A stretch of 7,183 nucleotides of DNA from an uncultured Spirochaetaceae bacterium (GTDB lineage Bacteria > Spirochaetota > Spirochaetia > Treponematales > UBA12059): the NCBI GenBank assembly GCA_938004315.1, contig CALKWG010000229.1:1-7183 (forward strand). Direction: 5' to 3'. Under the pieces are notes generated by a model. The model was not told the DNA's origin, searched no databases, and worked only from the letters and a program-made list of their open reading frames with translations. The position numbers and the translations under genes were made by a program. Of the stretch, positions 5,298 to 7,183 are shown piece after piece (position 1 is the first letter of the stretch; every line of letters begins with the position of its first letter).

Positions 5298-5654
5298 ATG
5301 AACGCGACGAATCGCATGGACGAGGCTAACGCGAACGCGATCCCTATGCAATACGCCCGCCCGATCGCCTGGGCGGCGACGGCGGGCTTATTAGCGCTTA
5401 CCGTCTTGGCCGTTAGAGAGCGCGGCTACGTCGGCATATTCGCCTTGCAGCTATCGAGCTTCGCCGGGGCGCAGGTGCTATTCGATTTAGTGATCGCCTT
5501 GGTCATGGTCTTGGTATGGCTTAAGCGCGACGCGCGGCGGACCGGAAGGGCTTTCCTGCCCTGGCTTCTCATAACCTTGGCCGCAGGCTCGTTCGGCCCG
5601 CTCCTCTACCTCGGCCTAGCGCCCCGACGCCGGAAGTCGGGCGTCGAATCGTAA
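5298..5654 (+). CDS. small three-helix membrane protein, DUF2834-like
   Basis: This 118-residue protein has three predicted membrane helices: about 23-39 (IAWAATAGLLALTVLAV), 57-75 (GAQVLFDLVIALVMVLVWL) and 86-107 (after RRTGRA). The conserved-looking pattern is FDL in helix 2, then WLKRDARRTG in the loop, then FGPLLYL near the end of helix 3. This arrangement and length resemble DUF2834 proteins, whose function is unknown. ATG 5298 is chosen because AAGGAG (5286-5291) lies 6 nt before it. An in-frame ATG at 5271 lies within operator 2 and has no ribosome site. A hydrophobic protein under TetR control could be exporter-like or an envelope stress factor, but nothing in the sequence shows transport activity. 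Confidence 0.82.
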   Translation: MNATNRMDEANANAIPMQYARPIAWAATAGLLALTVLAVRERGYVGIFALQLSSFAGAQVLFDLVIALVMVLVWLKRDARRTGRAFLPWLLITLAAGSFGPLLYLGLAPRRRKSGVES

Positions 5655-5665
5655 GCCCGGCTAGC

Positions 5666-5840
5666 AACCCCGCCCCGGGGCCGGCGCGGGTGCGATTCCG
5701 GGTATGGATTTGAATTCCCGGCGGGCCCTGGCGCTAGGCGAAGGGGCCGCGGGCTAGGGAACGCCCGCGGTCCCTAGCCCGGCGCCACCCTCCGGTCCTT
5801 CTATGCCATGGCGACGTCGCGGCACGGTTCTCGGGGCGGG
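5666..5840 (+). repeat. dispersed GC-rich repeat, copy C (full, about 175 bp)
   Basis: This is the second full copy, aligned end to end with 1803-1981. Head GCCCCGGGGC is at 5672-5681, ATGGATTTGAATT at 5704-5716, CCCGGCGGG next, the core hairpin at 5742-5781, and the tail with ATGCCATGG and CGGTTCTCGGGGCGGG at about 5802-5840. It begins 11 nt after the membrane protein's stop and occupies the left part of the 468-bp gap before the convergent oxidoreductase gene. Confidence 0.85.
5742..5781 (+). terminator. two mutually exclusive hairpins in repeat copy C
   Basis: Pairing 1: AGGGGCCGCGGGC (5742-5754) with GCCCGCGGTCCCT (5763-5775), 13 bp including one G-T, loop of 8 nt. Pairing 2: CGGGCTAGGGA (5750-5760) with TCCCTAGCCCG (5771-5781), a perfect 11 bp, loop of 10 nt. 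They share bases and cannot both form. The site lies between convergent genes, so a bidirectional terminator role is plausible, though no T-tract follows. Confidence 0.5.
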
Positions 5841-5980
5841 ACCGAAACGCATAGCTGCATATGCTGGTCGCATCGGCGCCCACCGAGACGGTACGCACGA
5901 CGACCGCCGCCCCGCCCCCGAGCTACGTGCGCCCGCGCCAGCCCCGGGGGCGGGACCGAACCGCAGGCTGCATCGGCGCT
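5833..5980. repeat. short direct repeat and inverted partial head of the dispersed repeat
   Basis: GGGGCGGGACCGAA followed by CGCA and GCTGCAT occurs at 5833-5860 and again, slightly shortened, at 5947-5972; GCATCGGCGC follows both, directly in the second copy and after a short insert in the first. At 5931-5954 GCCCGCGCCAGCCCCGGGGG is the repeat head in inverted orientation, close to the version at 4626-4645. Copy C is therefore flanked at its far end by an inverted partial head. Confidence 0.6.
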
Positions 5981-6000
5981 GGAATAAATCTCTCGGGGAA

Positions 6001-6111
6001 GGCCGAGACTCCGGAGCCCGCCGCGGCCGCGCGGGCCGGGGCGGGCGAGGAGGCTCGGCCGAGGGGGCGCGTCCGGCTCGCCGCGGCCGAGCGGCTTAGC
6101 TTGGCGCCCCC
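6001..6111. terminator. GC-rich stem-loops downstream of the oxidoreductase gene
   Basis: GGCCGAG-A-CTCC (6001-6012) pairs with GGAG-G-CTCGGCC (6049-6060), and inside it GCCCGCC (6016-6022) pairs with GGCGGGC (6040-6046). A second hairpin pairs GGGGGCGC (6063-6070) with GCGCCCCC (6104-6111). For the minus-strand oxidoreductase these begin 12 nt after its stop, as expected of a terminator or 3'-end structure, but no T-run follows. The remaining bases of the 468-bp gap hold nothing else I recognise. Confidence 0.4.
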
Positions 6112-6122
6112 TTATAGAAGTA

Positions 6123-7183
6123 TTACTTGAGCATCTCCATGCCCTCGAACTTGCGGTAGAGGGTGAGCTCCTCGAAGATGTGGGCGTCCTCGGCGGCGGG
6201 TTTCCCGGCTGCGATGGTGCGCGATAGGATTTTGCCCAAGCCCGGGCCGAGCATGAAGCCTTGGCCGCACATGCCGACCGCCAGGAGGAAGTTGCCGTAC
6301 TCGCGCGGGTAGCCCACGATGGGTAGGCCGTCGGGGGTCATGGGGTAGAGGCCGCGCCAGGTGCGGCGAACTTTGAGGTGGCGCAGGCGCGGGTAGAGCT
6401 CGACCATGCGGCGTAGGACGAGGGGCAGGAAGCCAGAGGTGTTATCCGTGTCTTTGCCCCAAATTTGCGGTTTGGGAGTGATGCAGAAGACGACTTGGCC
6501 GGTCTCCGCTTGATAGAAGTAATAGTTTCCTGACTCCGCGTCCGGGCGGATGTCGACGAGCATGGGCGTCATGAAGCGGGCGACCGGCTCGGTGACGCCG
6601 CCCTCGTGGCAGTCGGGGTGCACGGGTATCTCGAGGTCCAGGAGCCCCGCTATGTCGGCGGCGTCGCCGCCGGCGGCGTTGACCACGACGGCCGCCGAGT
6701 ATGAGCCCTTGTCGGTGTCGACGCGCGTGACGCGGCTGCCCTCCGCGCTTATGGCCGTGACGCGTTCGTTGAAGTTGAACTCGGCGCCGGCGGCCCTGGC
6801 CAGGCGATGGAAGGCCGTATTGGTCATGAGGGGCGAGGCGTAGCCGTCGCCGGGGCTGTAGGTGCCGCCTAAGAGCCCGTCTGCCTTGACGCCGGGGGCC
6901 AGCTCGCGTACGCGGTCGGGGCCGATCCAGTCGATATCGAGGCCCGCGGCTTTCTGGATGACGAGGAGATCCTTGAAGGCCCGCTCGCGCTCGGCGTCGT
7001 ATGCGACGAAAAGATAACCGCCGGCCTTCCACTCTATTTCGATCCCTCGCTCCTCCTGCAGGGAGCGCACGATGCGGATGGACTCTTGGCAGATCTTGAT
7101 CTTGGCGGGGTCGGAGTGGGTGGCGCGGATGCCGCCGATGGCGGCCCGGTTCTGGCCGCGGCCCCAGGAGGCCTCCTTCTCGA
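6123..7183 (-). CDS. FAD-dependent oxidoreductase, DAO family (5' truncated)
   Basis: The reading frame is open to the window edge, giving 352 C-terminal residues. About 40 N-terminal residues, including the Rossmann GxGxxG FAD site, are missing. The visible chain begins EKEASWGRGQNRAAIGGIRA, corresponding to the glycine-rich stretch after the first Rossmann strand of the DAO fold. It contains VVVNAAGGDAADIAGL (second FAD-contacting segment) and ends with TPDGLPIVG (282-290) and GFMLGPGLG (308-316 of the visible chain), hallmarks of the glycine oxidase, sarcosine oxidase beta and D-amino-acid dehydrogenase group. Such enzymes oxidise secondary or D-amino acids with FAD. The substrate cannot be decided here. 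A GTG at 7068-7070 could be mistaken for a start but is internal, since the upstream frame continues with conserved sequence. Confidence 0.9.
   Translation of the reverse strand, partial: EKEASWGRGQNRAAIGGIRATHSDPAKIKICQESIRIVRSLQEERGIEIEWKAGGYLFVAYDAERERAFKDLLVIQKAAGLDIDWIGPDRVRELAPGVKADGLLGGTYSPGDGYASPLMTNTAFHRLARAAGAEFNFNERVTAISAEGSRVTRVDTDKGSYSAAVVVNAAGGDAADIAGLLDLEIPVHPDCHEGGVTEPVARFMTPMLVDIRPDAESGNYYFYQAETGQVVFCITPKPQIWGKDTDNTSGFLPLVLRRMVELYPRLRHLKVRRTWRGLYPMTPDGLPIVGYPREYGNFLLAVGMCGQGFMLGPGLGKILSRTIAAGKPAAEDAHIFEELTLYRKFEGMEMLK

Noticed and set aside
5698..5721. tRNA T-arm-like stretch (GGATTTGAATTCCC with flanking CCGGG/CCCGG)
   Set aside because: The stem is not kept in copies A and B, and no acceptor, D or anticodon arms can be built around it, so it is not a tRNA or tRNA-derived attachment site.
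5747..5781. H-type pseudoknot in the repeat core (loop TAGGGA pairing with downstream TCCCTA)
   Set aside because: No bases are left to cross the 8-bp first stem, so both helices cannot coexist sterically; they are better read as alternative hairpins.
5803..6130. Open frames of 89-98 codons in the gap before the oxidoreductase gene
   Set aside because: They run through repeat copy C and hairpins, are Arg/Gly/Ala/Pro-rich, lack convincing ribosome sites and show no domain.

Overview
The window is a 7.2-kb GC-rich bacterial contig fragment. It looks like an assembly end: bases 1-45 are Illumina library adapter rather than biological DNA, and the genes at both edges are cut. The host is uncertain. 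A high-GC spirochaete is my best guess, because the sugar-type solute-binding protein has a signal peptide ending in a Cys-less AFA-MGGSE junction, a style common in Spirochaetes sugar-binding proteins. No marker gene confirms this.

Layout: (1) 46-749, minus strand: the N-terminal two thirds or less of an ABC-transporter solute-binding protein. It is divergent from (2) 962-1804, plus strand, an AraC-family regulator, across an AT-rich promoter gap. (3) 1805-2125: a gene-free, very GC-rich gap holding one full and one partial copy of a dispersed repeat. (4) 2126-2884, minus strand: an unusual protein with a thioredoxin-like CPWC start and a GNAT-like C-terminal half. It is divergent from (5) 3032-3637, plus strand, a TetR regulator preceded by a perfect 25-bp palindrome. 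(6) 3642-4553, plus strand: a tandem-GNAT acetyltransferase, 4 nt behind the TetR gene and so in one operon with it. (7) 4545-4653: an inverted copy of the repeat. (8) 4661-5215, minus strand: a second TetR regulator, divergent from (9) 5298-5654, plus strand, a small three-helix membrane protein (DUF2834-like). Two tandem 6-4-6 palindromes lie between them. (10) 5655-6122: a gene-free gap with another full repeat copy, a partial one and further hairpins. (11) 6123-7183, minus strand: the C-terminal part of a FAD-dependent DAO-family oxidoreductase.

How the genes fit together: each of the three divergent gaps pairs a transcriptional regulator with a likely target and contains dyad-symmetric operator candidates. 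AraC probably controls sugar uptake. The first TetR probably controls itself, the GNAT gene and perhaps the thioredoxin/GNAT-like gene. The second TetR probably controls itself and the membrane protein.

The strongest unexplained signal is the repeat family. All three convergent gene junctions carry a roughly 110-180 bp GC-rich element with a CCCCGGGG head and a strong hairpin core, and none of the three divergent gaps does. In one copy the hairpin core is flipped relative to its flanks. In another the stem has shifted register but remains perfectly paired. This suggests a mobile or recombining bidirectional terminator-like element. I see no transposase, tRNA, rRNA or CRISPR array.
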